Below the pieces are notes generated by a model that worked only from the letters and a program-made list of their open reading frames with translations, was not told the DNA's origin and searched no databases. A stretch of DNA of 64,000 bases from Wolfiporia cocos (Eukaryota > Basidiomycota > Agaricomycetes > Polyporales > Phaeolaceae): contig JACCLO010000002.1 in the NCBI GenBank assembly GCA_029448655.1, forward strand, positions 3,348,001-3,412,000. The letters run 5' to 3'. The position numbers and the translations under genes are program-made. Within the stretch, counting starts at the first letter, position 1. Each line of letters begins with the position of its first letter. Below are positions 43,597 to 54,000 of the stretch, in pieces.

Positions 43597-44688
43597 TGTC
43601 ACAGATTTATCTGGGGCTTACAGCATTTTTCCTATGATTATAGCAATTTACCTGGGATTTATACGTCTACCTACAAGATATCTACGGGTTAACTCCCATT
43701 GCCACCACGACAAGCTCTTAACTGGGCTTATCAACCACATGACTAGCTTACATAATGCTACGGTACAACCACGTCCAATAGCAACGTTACAGCTACGTCA
43801 TACAGGTCTCGCCCGTCAGAGCAAGACCAGCCACGTCATAGATCTTAGATCATAATGATAGGCCGAGCGCGGCACGCTCGCATAATAATGTCCACACGTA
43901 CAAACAGTGCCTCGCGGCCTTGTACTATTGGGTCGGCCTTCCCGGCTTCCCACCGCCATAAGATCCTTGATCACAATGGCACCTCAGGCGCGCCACGCCT
44001 TCGCATAATAATGGCAACACGGCCAAATAGCACTATATTAGCACCAAGGCAATATCGCTATAGGCTCGGCCTCCTCGGCCTCCCACGGACTCGGTGCTCT
44101 CCTAGTCCCGGGCTTCTGCCATCACGGCGTTGCCCAAACACCGGACCTCGCCTCACGGCTAAGTCCAATACATGCCCCGGTAACCATCCGGACCGGGCTG
44201 TAACACATGCCACGGTACTTTCCGTCCAATGGCATAACAACCTCGGCGTCTCGCCTTGGTCATCCAACGAAGACCGGCCAATCGCCATTATACCTCACGG
44301 TATCCGGCAACCGGCTTCACCATATACCCGGGCTGTGCCCGCGTTCATATGATAACATACACAAATCCCTCTCCTACGATTGGTGCGGCCATTAGGGCCC
44401 ATCACGGCCATTGTAGATAGAGTCCATAAACATCAGATAAGATAAGCTTCGCCCTTTGGCAAAGCCACATAACCCGGAAAGGTAACGACTAGCTAGTAGC
44501 ACGTGACCTTCCCATAAAATATGTATATAACTAGGGGCTTGACGCCCTATAACTCTAGTTCTATTATTCTCTCGGCTTGCGCCGTAGAATAACCTCTCAC
44601 ATCCTGCTGCGCTGGTATTGCCTCCTCTCTAAGTCGCCTTATCTCAACAATATAGGCACTTGGTGAGTCCCACAGGCATACTGTGTCA
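43597..44688 (+). mobile_element. Solo LTR, family TGTCACAGATTT (S2)
   Basis: It starts TGTCACAGATTTATC and ends CATACTGTGTCA, 1,092 bp, with the perfect 5-bp duplication ATGTG at 43592-43596 and 44689-44693. It is homologous throughout to S1 (5746-6695), with extra sequence in the middle. It splits the proline-rich gene in frame-neutral fashion. Confidence 0.92.
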
Positions 44689-45514
44689 ATGTGATGTGGG
44701 TACCAGAGAGGGAGAGGGTACCAGTGGAGTAGTGACGTGAGGAGTCGGTGGTGCCGAGGCGGGCTGGGATGGTGGGTGAGGGGAGTGTTTTCCTGTGTGG
44801 TTGACGATGTGCCATTTGTTGGCAGGAAGGTCCCGGTATTGATTCAGGGTGGGAATGGGGGGAACCGTTTCCCATTGGGAATCACGTTCCTTATCTTGTG
44901 GGGGAGTCGGAGGTGTGGGTGGGACTGGTGGAGGTGTGGAGAGTGGTTTGGCCGAAAAATCAGGTTTTGGTGGCAAAGGATGTTGCAGTGGTTGTGTTGC
45001 ATGTGTCTGAACATGTGGGATACGTGAGGGCTTCTTGTGAGCTACAGGTCGGGTAAAGGGTTTGGGTGGGAAAGATGGGGGCGCCACAGGCACCGTGCCA
45101 TGAGGGTGAGGTGAGGCTAATAGGTGGTCAAGGTGTTGGCAAAGACGGGTTGCATCCTGGTGGACACGGACTAGTGCTGCAGGGTTGGAAGCAAGTAGGT
45201 CAGCGTCGGTGGTGATGGCATCAATGAGGTAGGAGATGTGGGTGTGCCAGAGAGGCAATGAATGGTTGGAGGAGCGGCTCTTGTGAGCATGAAAAATGCT
45301 CTGAGCTTGGTTAAACAAAAGGGTGAAAGTGAAATAGGCGTTAGTGGTGTCCTGGGGATGCACAGAAAGGACAGAGTTAGCAGAGAAGGTTGGGAGGTGG
45401 GGTGGACGGTGTGATGGGGGAGTCATGGTAGATGGGCATCTAAGTTGATGGTGGTGGTATGAGTTCAAGTGCGTTGTCATGTGCCCGCCCACTCCCCATG
45501 CCACCCACCAGTGC

Positions 45515-46225
45515 TGATACGGTTATTTCGATTTTTCGAACGCTGGCAGAACTCACCATGGGGTGAATACGATACAGGGACTTGTTGCGCAACCAACCCC
45601 CTGGCTACTCATGACTCGTACTGGGCACATCCCCGGTTGTACTAGTAGATAGGGCGAGTTTCACCTTTGGCAGATTCCACTCTGCCCCGTTTCATGTTTA
45701 TCATTCACTAGCTGATAGATGGCGTTCAACCGCCATCATCATTTCTATCTATCATCTCGGATATATCACTACATACTTATCAAACGTTTGGTACTATAGC
45801 GTAGATAGTAGCGGTGACATCTGGGATGGACTTGACCCTGAAAACCCTACATAGTATATAAACTCGTGTACTTACTGTCGAAGCTCTCCAGCTCGACCTT
45901 GTTGTACAAACAAGAAGTCTTATACTCGTTCTCAAACGTAGGAAACTACGCTCAGTATTTCTCGCTCGAGCAACCGAACGACTAAGTCCTCGAAGTGCAC
46001 ACTAACTTCTCGGACTTAGGCGAGTCTTATATTCTATCAGACTCGCACTTGAACAGATTGTATCCTCTAACGTGTATTGGATACCAAGCGATCCCCTAGG
46101 AACTTCACCTAGGACTTGAAGGCATCTAACGAGCATTTGCCTTGCATACGGCTACGTGCCTACGTGCAGAAGAAACGATCTATATTCGCGACTCGAATAT
46201 ACAAACGGGTATTCGACCCGTAACA
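45515..46225 (+). mobile_element. Solo LTR, family TGTTA...TAACA (S4)
   Basis: It runs TGATACGGTTATTTCG to GACCCGTAACA, 711 bp, with near-perfect 5-bp duplications AGTGC (45510-45514) and AGCGC (46226-46230). A TATATAAA box near 45857 gives the orientation. Related copies lie at 13793, 52286, 53155 and 58916. Confidence 0.85.
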
Positions 46226-46327
46226 AGCGCCTTGCTCCCCATGCCACCCACCAGCACCCTGCCACCCCCACGCCACCGAGAAGTGCCCTGCTGCTGCTGT
46301 CATGCATGACGGCGGTGACAGTGTGCT

Positions 46328-46412
46328 CAATTCTTTACATAATCACACCATTCTTTACATAATCACACCATTCTTTACATAATCACACCATTCTTTACAT
46401 AATCACACCATT
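46328..46412 (+). repeat. 20-bp tandem repeat, four units
   Basis: The unit CATTCTTTACATAATCACAC repeats four times, with no visible divergence except at the last boundary (CATTATTTC). A recent local expansion. Confidence 0.9.
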
Positions 46413-46661
46413 ATTTCATGCTTTCTAGACAATGTAGTCCAATGATTTCAATAACTATATTTTTGTAGCTCCCACATGTGGGATGCTGCCGCCCGACGAC
46501 AGATGACATCCAGTGGGCATCTGACCTTCCAAACACGGAATGTTATCCCACACCTAGCGCTCGGTCTTGTTGTGCCTCGACCTTCAGATAGCAGTGCACT
46601 TATCTAATCGTGCTGGAGCACTGACACTGTTGTGCACATCGGTGGTGGTGGTGGGCTCATT

Positions 46662-47100
46662 CATCAGCAAGGTGTGATACTGTAGATCTATTAGTATCTA
46701 CATAGATATACCAAGCAGGTCCTGTAACTGTAGCTGGACCGGTATACTCATGTATAACCCCCTTATAGTAGCAGGTCCTCACAATAGCAAGTGCCCAGGG
46801 GACGGGTTCCTGCAAGGACCTCACCTGAGGCCCATGCTATTATGAGGACCTCACCTGAGGGCCTTCACTATTGCGAGGACCTCACCTGAGGCCCTTTGCT
46901 ACTGCAAGGACCTTAGCTGAGGGCCTTCGCTACTGTGAGGTCCTTAGCTAAGGTCCTTGCTATTGCAGGGACCACACAATAGTGGTTCCCTGGGCAGTCT
47001 GCAGGGTGGGGGGGCCACTCTAGGGTACCGGTTCCAGAAATGCAGCTCATAGAATATATTAATGCACATAGTATGGTGCCAATAAAAGTATGATTCTATT
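46662..47100 (-). mobile_element. Terminus of a minisatellite-ended element (fragment, copy 5)
   Basis: It begins CATCAGCAAGGTGTGATAC and carries five or six CTCACCTGAGG-type ~31-bp units (46800-46970). It then runs through GGGTACCGGTTCCAGAAATGCAGCTC into the family's 3'-UTR-like region (CAATAAAAGTATGATTC). Beyond 47100 it diverges from the other copies and is followed by the TE-associated genes at 47.3-50.2 kb, so it may be one end of a larger relative. Confidence 0.65.
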
Positions 47101-47290
47101 AGTAGTACACATGCACACAATCCCATCAATAGAGCCTGCTCCTGAGCAGATGAGCAAACCAAGCACATATCACAGAGCACTGAGGATCAAAGAGTTGAGC
47201 ACAAGACACAGCCTGATGGAGCAAAGCAGCAGCATGTAACCAGAGCCAAAAGTCGCCAGAGAGTCCAAGTATGCCATTGTGCACACTGAT

Positions 47291-47652
47291 CTAGTCGTCC
47301 TCTTCCTCGCCGTCTTCCTCGCTGTCTTCGTCCTCATCCTTGGCCTCGGCCTCATCGCCATCAGCCTCCTCCTCTCCATCCTCTTCCATGAGCTCATCTA
47401 CACCCTCGCCCTGCTCTCCTCCACATGCTCCTTGCTGTCAACCTGTGCAGAAACCGCCTCCTCGTCTTTGTTGTCATTAAAACTTTCAAAGAGCCCCAGC
47501 GGTGATTTCCTCTGAAGAGGGATGGGTAGGTCATCACTGTCGGGGTGGGAAGCGGCCTTGGAAGCTTCAGTGAGTCGCTTGTTGATCCTCTCAATGAGAG
47601 ACGGTCCCTCATGCTTGCAAATTTTGACACCGTTCAGTGTGACAGTCTGCAT
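47291..47652 (-). CDS. TE-associated acidic protein fragment, unknown function
   Basis: The minus frame begins MQTVTLNGVKICKHEGPSLIERINKRLTEA and leads, after a one-base frame change near 47410, to a highly acidic tail (DELMEEDGEEEADGDEAEAKDEDEDSEEDGEEEDD then stop at 47291). It is divergently arranged with the gene starting at 48026. No family is recognised; the plus-strand hydrophobic frame over it is a shadow of the acidic repeat. Confidence 0.45.
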
Positions 47653-47964
47653 ACCCTTGCCATAGACCTCCCTAGATACAGTGACTTACAAAACCATTGA
47701 TGAGATTGCTTAATTCACATTGCTTTGGTTATATCTCAAGCTATTCTGTATGAAATATAATGAATGCAATGGCATTTCAAAGCCTTACATCTATGCTTCA
47801 AAATGGGGTCTCTACTCTTATATTTGATGATGTTGTCAGAGATATATGGATATGCCATTTTCTTTAGAAGTCATCCTTGTCAACAGTTTTGTAACTGACA
47901 GCTCTGGTTATGGAATTATTTCATTTTGTAGGCTATGTAGTGTGAGAATAGCAGTCCTGTGATA

Positions 47965-47973
47965 ATATAAAAG
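47965..47973 (+). promoter_or_regulatory. TATA box upstream of the HTH-encoding gene
   Basis: ATATAAAAG lies about 55 bp before the ATG at 48026, with a repeated GACTCATA just after it. Inferred core promoter. Confidence 0.45.
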
Positions 47974-48025
47974 ACTCATAGACTCATAAACAAGCACAAA
48001 CACTCACTTGCTTCTGACCACCATC

Positions 48026-48307
48026 ATGCACCAGCCCATTTCTGTTGATACCACCCAACACATCCTCTTTTTGCTGAATCAGGGCAAATCCAAATCTTGT
48101 TGTCAGATTGGAAAGGAGACTGGTGTTCACTATTCAACAATTAGTAAACTGCATGCACAGCATTGCTCTGGACTTCCCAAGGCTAAAGGATGCCGTCCTT
48201 TTATTCTTACCACTACCAACCTCCACTATGCCACCTGTCTTATTGGAACTGACAAGGCAAGCACTGCTCCTGCAGTGGCTAGATGCCGAAATTTGGACGA
48301 GGTGTGA
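48026..48307 (+). pseudogene. Tc1/mariner-type helix-turn-helix transposase N-terminus (fragment)
   Basis: From ATG: SVDTTQHILFLLNQGKSKSCCQIGKETGVHYSTISKLHAQHC, a HTH_Tnp_Tc3-like DNA-binding domain, followed by PKAKGCRPFILTTTNLHYATCLIGTDKA, the second HTH start. The frame stops at 48305 and no DDE domain follows; the next coding sequence is of another kind. It is either a truncated transposase or a domesticated first exon of the gene downstream. Confidence 0.65.
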
Positions 48308-50159
48308 GAGGTGCTTGGGCAACAGCCTCACCTGCAACTTGGTGCCCAAGGAGCTGAACAGCAAGGGAGAATACGAGTCCATGAAAGGCACGAGGCCATT
48401 AAAGCTGGCACGTATGTTTCAGAAGAAGTTCGACAGACAAGCACCCAGATTGGAGAAGCTCGAACTTGTCGTCTACAACCCCAACACCAAGAAATTCATT
48501 ATCGATGACACCACTCAGTACACTGAGGAGGAGCTTGCAGACTTCCCAGTTAAAGGTGAGTGAAAGTCTTATCATTTTAGATTATGTACTGATTATATTT
48601 TTGGGGGGGTTCTCAAACAGGCTCAAAGGGCAAGGGAAAGAAGCAGGTGGTGTCATGACTTGCACATGGTCAAAATCTGCCGAAAAAAGGCCATCAAAAG
48701 TCAGGCAGACTGGCAGCAAGTCATCAGCAACTGCACGACCATCGCCAAGCTCAAACTCGGCCAGCCCTCCCCCCTCTCGCAAAGGCTGTTCAAAACTGAC
48801 CAAGGGGCGGAAGGCATCAAAGGGTGCTCAAGTCAAAGCAACTAAACCAAGGCCCAAGCCATCAGATCATCCGCTTCGCTCCATAAGCTTTTAATTTGTT
48901 TACAGACATAGCGCCGACCTCCTTTTATGTCAGGCACTAACATGTTCCAACTGCAGACATATTGGAACCGTATGCACTATCGAGTGAGGTAGACAGTGAC
49001 TTAGAGGAAGATGAGCAGGATCAGTTGGACGAGGATGAGAAGGTGAGATCTGGTGGGGCAGAGACTGACGCGTCAGTTGTCAAGGCTTTCCAGAACCTCA
49101 GGCATGATGACAACATAGAGACGGGTGATGAGGAGGAAGCGGGCCCTTCCGCTGGCCCCTCAACCACAAGACAGGATGGCAAGGGAAAAGAGGTGTCCCG
49201 ACAGTCGACGAGGTTGGCTGAGTGTGAGCATCGTGAGACCTCACAAGCAAGTGTCCATGTTCAGGCAGAGCAGCCATCAGGTGAGCAAAAAAAAAATCTT
49301 GATCACTCTATTCTAATAAATAGCCTTCAAATCTCTATATATAGCGGACAAGGAGGGTGGGTATGATTGCTACCACAGCCAGGTGGGGGATGACTGGGAT
49401 GAGCTGCTGAAGGCGGTCACTCAAATGAGTGGCATGCTTAATCAGCTCATCCATAAGGTGGACGTCCTCCAAGAGACCATCCATGAGATGCAGGTGGGGC
49501 AGGTGGGGCTGCAGGCGCAGCTTAAGGCCCTGCAACAGGTAGTGCTGGGGGTGCCTCTCGCGACCTCTGGGACCGTGGCCCCTGTGACTCTTGTGACCCC
49601 ACCTGAGGCCTCTCTCTCGACCTCTGGGACCCAGCCTCTCGCAGCCTCCGCAACCACGGCCGCTGCACCTCTCACAACCTCCGTGACCATGGCCCCCACG
49701 ACTCTCGTGACCCCGCCTGAGACCCCTCTCTCAACCTCTGGGACCCTACCTCTCATGACCTCTGCAACCCCACCTAAGGGGCCTCTTGCGACCTCCACGA
49801 CCACGGTCCCTGCGACTCTCACGACCTCCATGACTGTGGCCCCCGCGACTCTCGCAACCCCACCTGAGGCACCTCTCTTGACCTCTGTGACCGTGACCCC
49901 TGTGCCTGTCGCGACCTCCGTGACCTCACCTCTCATGACTTCTGCGACCACAGCCCCTGTGACCTCCGTGATCCCACCTGAGGTGCCTCTCACAACCTCC
50001 ATGACTGCAGCCCCCGCGACCTCCACGATCCTGCCTGAAGCGCCTCTTGCGACCTCCGCAACCACGGCCCCTGCAACTCTCGTGACCGATGCAACCACAA
50101 TCAATGAGCCCACAGATATTGATGAGCCCATGGAAATGTATACAGATGGGTCTGACTGA
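48250..50159 (+). CDS. TE-associated multi-exon gene with Thr/Pro-rich repeat tail, unknown function
   Basis: Coding-like blocks: PLKLARMFQKKFDRQAPRLEKLELVVYNPNTKKFIIDDTTQYTEEELADFPVK (to a GTGAGT donor near 48555). Next is a Lys/Ser-rich exon (48620-48870: SAEKRPSKVRQTGSKSSATARPSPSS). Then an acidic exon (48960-49280: SSEVDSDLEEDEQDQLDEDEK). The last exon begins near 49350 with DDWDELLKAVTQMSGMLNQLIHKVDVLQETIHEMQ, a likely coiled coil. About 200 residues of Thr/Pro/Ala-rich repeats follow (APATLVTPPEAPLSTSGT-type), ending at TGA 50157-50159. No stops inside blocks. Function unknown; such genes often accompany DNA transposons in Agaricomycetes. The exact 5' end and its link to the HTH fragment are uncertain. 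Confidence 0.5.
49560..50090 (+). repeat. Degenerate GACCTCYGTGACC-type tandem repeat within coding sequence
   Basis: Diverged units of about 24-60 bp encode (T/A)SxTxAPxTLVTPPEAPLxTS. A related array in the opposite orientation lies at 51720-51990. Confidence 0.7.
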
Positions 50160-52285
50160 GTGGTTCTGGTTGGCTTTCATTTGTATCACTACTTGTTGTT
50201 CATACAAAATGTATGAGAAATATATTAGTCTTTCATTGCTTTATATGAGATGAAAAGCCACTTGGAACCATTCAAGAGAGTAAACTGGAATGTAAAGCAA
50301 CAGGTTTTGCTTCATCTTGGAACTAGGTAAAGCCAATGACATTTCAGGACCAGCAGCTGCTGCAGGCACAGCAGTCATGCAGGCCACAGCCACATTGGGC
50401 ATGTACAGTTAGGGACAAGCAAACACAGTAGATTTGATACCAGGTGAATGCAAGTTTTTAGTGTCACACCAATACCATAAATAGACTCAGAAGGTATGGA
50501 AACCTCTAAAGAAACCACTTTTGAGATTTTTCCCACAAGTATGAGCTGTGCCTAAATTTGGGCAGATTTCACTGGGTGTTTCACAGGCAATTTTAGGGCA
50601 TCTCACAAGCACTTGTGGGCATCTGTATTCTGAGATGCCAACATATGACACCAGAGCTATCACAATCACAATTTCAACTCAATTAAGCAGATTTTTGAAT
50701 TTGCAGGGGCAATCCCATCAGCTCCCAAAGGCATTGTGTACAGCAACACTGTATCATGAAAAGAGTAAGCAATGAATGAGATGGGACCCAAGATCAAAGC
50801 TCAAAGCTGACCCTGGACTCCTGTAGCAGCTTCCAATGGTGCAGTCAAGTACATTTTGACATGGTACCAATGTTGCAACCTTTGGTAAACACTTTTGGAT
50901 GTTTTGAATGGTTATACAAGTGTCAGCTTGTATCACTGCTCTATGTGAGCATGATTTTCTATGCCCAGTTATTTTAATGTCATAGGCATTCCAAAAGAGA
51001 GCTATCAGACAGTCATGACCACATGTCACAATGTAAGCTCAGAGTGCTGGTACCCACTCATGCCAACTGAGTTGGTGTTTTTCCCTTGGGGCATAGCAGT
51101 TACTGCATCATGGCTGTATTATGATGAGTTTTGTGACAGTGTGTGGTACTTGTGTAGCATGTTTTCTCAATCTCTATTGCACTTCAGGAATCCAATCCTC
51201 ATCCTCTTCTGCCATAAATATCATGGACTGCAAGAAAATCTCGTTTCCAAAGTCCTCTCAGTCTGACTTGTCTCATGATTCAGACCCTCAGAGTGCAAGC
51301 TCTCAGAAACAACCTGGATTTAGGCTGTCAAGATGGAGGTGGGAATCTCCCTCACATCCAGAATCAGAGTCCTCCACAGGTTGCAACAGGCTCTATACTT
51401 GATCCTCAAGCCAGGTCAGTTACTTTCATGCTTCTGAGGTTACATTACAGAACAGTAAAGATGAAACATGACAAACTTCTGTAACATGATCTGCTCAATG
51501 TATTTTGCTAATAGTGATACTGTTGTACACAGAATGATCACTTTCCACATTTTTCTGTGATTTCATCGATTTTTTGGGCATCATGTCAATTTTTGAAGGG
51601 TAAATTTTTCAAATAATGGAGCAGTGCTGGTTCCAGCAAGGCCTGCTACATTTGAATGGATAAGTAGTTCAATTGTGATGTGGAAGTAATATACATGTCT
51701 CCAACTGTATGTTGCAGAGATTACTGTGGTCATAGCAGCTGTGGTGATTGTGGTTGTGGCGGTCACAGAGGTTGTAATTGCAAAGGTTGTGAGAGGTGCA
51801 GGGGGGCACAGTCATGGAGGTCATGAGAAGTGCAGGGACCGTGGTCGCGGAGGTCATGGAGGTTGCAGTCACGGAGGTTGCAGTCACGGAGGTCACAGTC
51901 GCAGAGGTCGCAAACATCACGAACGTCCTGGTCACAAATGTCATGAACATTGTGAGAGTTGTGGTCGTGGAGGTCGGGGTGGCTGATTGCATATGTCAAG
52001 GTCGATCCTGCAAGTAGAGCTGGAGACACACATCTCAAGTTTATTATCTATGATCAGTACAGCAAGTAGGCACACCAAATACTTAAGTAGTGAGGCAATC
52101 TAATCACCAACTACCAAGCAAACGATATGCCACATCTAGGAATGGTGGCCATCCTTCCCTTTAGATCTAAGTCGGTGAGGTGATGGGGACCTTGCAGTGT
52201 CCGATCTGGGAGCATGCTTGACATGCTCACGGGTTGCCTGCCATTTTGGTGCTGGCTCGACTTCACCTTTCATCCGCATCACATC
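50160..52285. other. Probable transposon interior without a recognised gene
   Basis: Ser-rich plus-strand frame 51200-51402 (KSSQSDLSHDSDPQSASSQKQPGF) looks coding but is unassigned. An inverted array of the repeat described at 49560-50090 lies at 51720-51990. The rest is AT-rich with no termini I could define. Confidence 0.35.
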
Positions 52286-52881
52286 TGTTACGGTTATTTT
52301 GATTTTTCGAACACCGGTGGAACTCACCATTGGGCGAATACAATACAGGGACTTGTTGTGCAACCAACTCTACTGGGCACATCCCCAGTTGTACTAGTGA
52401 ATAGGGTGCATTTCACCTTTGGCAGATCCAACTCTGCCCTTGTTTCATCTCTATCGTTTACTAGCTGATAGATGGCATTCAACTGCCATCATCATTCCTA
52501 CCTATTATTTCAGATAAACTCATGTACTTACTGTCGGAGCCCTTCAGCTTGACCTTGTTGTACAAACAAGAAGTCTTATACTCGTTCTCAAACGTAGGAA
52601 ACTACACTCAGTATTTCTCGCTCGATCAAACGAACGACAAAGTCCTCGAAGTGCACATTGACTTCTCGGACTTAGGCAAGTCTTATGTTCTATTAGACTT
52701 GCACCTTGAACAGATTATATCCTCTAATGCATATTGGATATCCAATGATCTCCTAGGAACTTCACCTAGGACTTGAAGGCATCTAACGAGTACTTGCCTT
52801 GCATACGGCGACGTGCCTATGTGCAGAAGAACGATCTATATTCACGACTCAAATATACAAATGGGTATTCGACCCATAACA
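52286..52881 (+). mobile_element. Solo or partial LTR, family TGTTA...TAACA (S5)
   Basis: It runs TGTTACGGTTATTTTG to CGACCCATAACA, 596 bp, shorter than S3/S4 through internal deletions. Flanking pentamers (ACATC and TTCAC) do not match, so one side may be rearranged. Confidence 0.75.
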
Positions 52882-53769
52882 TTCACCACTACACTACAGC
52901 GTACAGACTGGTCAGGTGACTATAAAGTAGGGGCTCTGGGTTCGACCCAGAGGGAGGGCAATATCTGTGACACACCTGAAGCACCTCTTTTGACAAAGTG
53001 TGAAAGTGCTCCTCGAATTCTTCATGTGTACCTTTGGGATTCCTGCTGTGCCACTCCTTCCCATATAGATTCCTGAGAGGCATTAGAAAAACTTGTAGAA
53101 CTCATTTTGTAATGTACTTTGCAGTGATGGCTTTCCTAGGCCTATAGCAGCAGCTGTTACAGGTCGAATACCCGTTCGTATATTCAAGTCACGAATATAG
53201 ATCGTTCTTCCACATGTAGGCACGTCGCCGTATGCAAGGCAAATACTCGTTAGATGCCTTCAAGTCCTAGGTGGAGTTCCTAGGAGATCGTTTAATATCC
53301 AATACACATTAGAGGATATAATCTGTTCAGGTGCAAGTCTGATACTTCGAGGACTTAGTCGTTTGGTTGCTCGAGTGAGAAATACTGAGCGTGGTTTCCT
53401 ACGTTTGAGAATGAGTATAAGACTTCTTGTTTATACAACAAGATCGAGCTGAAGAGCCTCGACAGTAAGTACATGAGTTTATATACTACACTAGGTTTTA
53501 GGGGTCAAGTCAGTCCCAGATGTCACCGATACTATCTACGCTATAGTACCAAACGTTTGATAAGTATGGAGTGATATATCCAAAATGATAGATAGGAATG
53601 AAGATGGCGGTTGAACGCCATCTATCAGCTAGTAAATGATGAATGTGAAATGGGGGCAGAGTTGGACATTGGCAAAATGCGAACTCTCATATCTAGTCCG
53701 CTAACTATTGCAAATAGCAGCTCAGTAGATATATGTAGATACGAGCAGATACTATGTGTGGGGTACTTG

Positions 53770-54000
53770 CAGGATCAATGAGGGCCGAAATATATTTTGT
53801 AAGATCAACGAGGACCGAAATACTATTTGCAGGATCAATGAGGACCGACATGTTATTGGCAGGATCAACGAGGACCGGCATGTTAGTTGCAGGATCAAAG
53901 AGGACCGAAATAATATTTACAGGACCAAAGAGGACAGATCTATTATTTGCAGGATTAACAAGGACAGGAATATCAATTGCAGGATCAACACAGATGGAGA
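53770..54000. repeat. ~30-bp minisatellite, copy 3 left end
   Basis: Eight or so units containing AGGATCAACGAGGACCG separate variable spacers such as TATTATTTGC. It is open in more than one frame on each strand (LAGSTRTGM and CRINEDRHV type decapeptides). Confidence 0.82.

Larger units (their letters stand above)
41630..45480 (-). pseudogene. Proline-rich protein of unknown function, split by three insertions
   Basis: Coding segments on the minus strand are 45480-44689, 43591-42840, 42159-42150 and 41644-41630 (TAA). They are separated by a solo LTR (43597-44688), the T3 element (42168-42839) and a solo LTR (41650-42149). After removal of each element and one copy of its TSD, the four parts give one uninterrupted frame of 523 codons from the first ATG (45480). 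The frame is open 8 codons further, toward the LTR at 45515, so the N-terminus is uncertain. The N-terminal half has an alpha-helical stretch (LPLWHTHISYLIDAI, LVRVHQDATRLCQHLDHLL). The middle is Pro/Thr-rich. The C-terminal part (LLGRLWETLDFSGILGYL, YGSFSFQFADTSDNYTRDVLLLG, IQIFDSTCR) looks globular. I do not recognise the family; a retroelement Gag-like origin is possible but unsupported. Confidence 0.72.

Noticed and set aside
47279..47515. A hydrophobic plus-strand frame that looks like a membrane protein
   Set aside because: It is the complement of the poly-acidic tail on the minus strand (GAG/GAT codons reverse to Leu/Ile-type codons).
49442..50131. A 229-residue antisense frame rich in Val/Gly/Glu
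   Set aside because: It is the reverse reading of the Thr/Pro-rich tandem repeat on the plus strand.
52870..52970. A tRNA-like A/B-box pair next to the LTR at 52286-52881
   Set aside because: The A-box-like and B-box-like matches are in inconsistent order and strand; GGGTTCGACCC is nearly self-complementary and uninformative.
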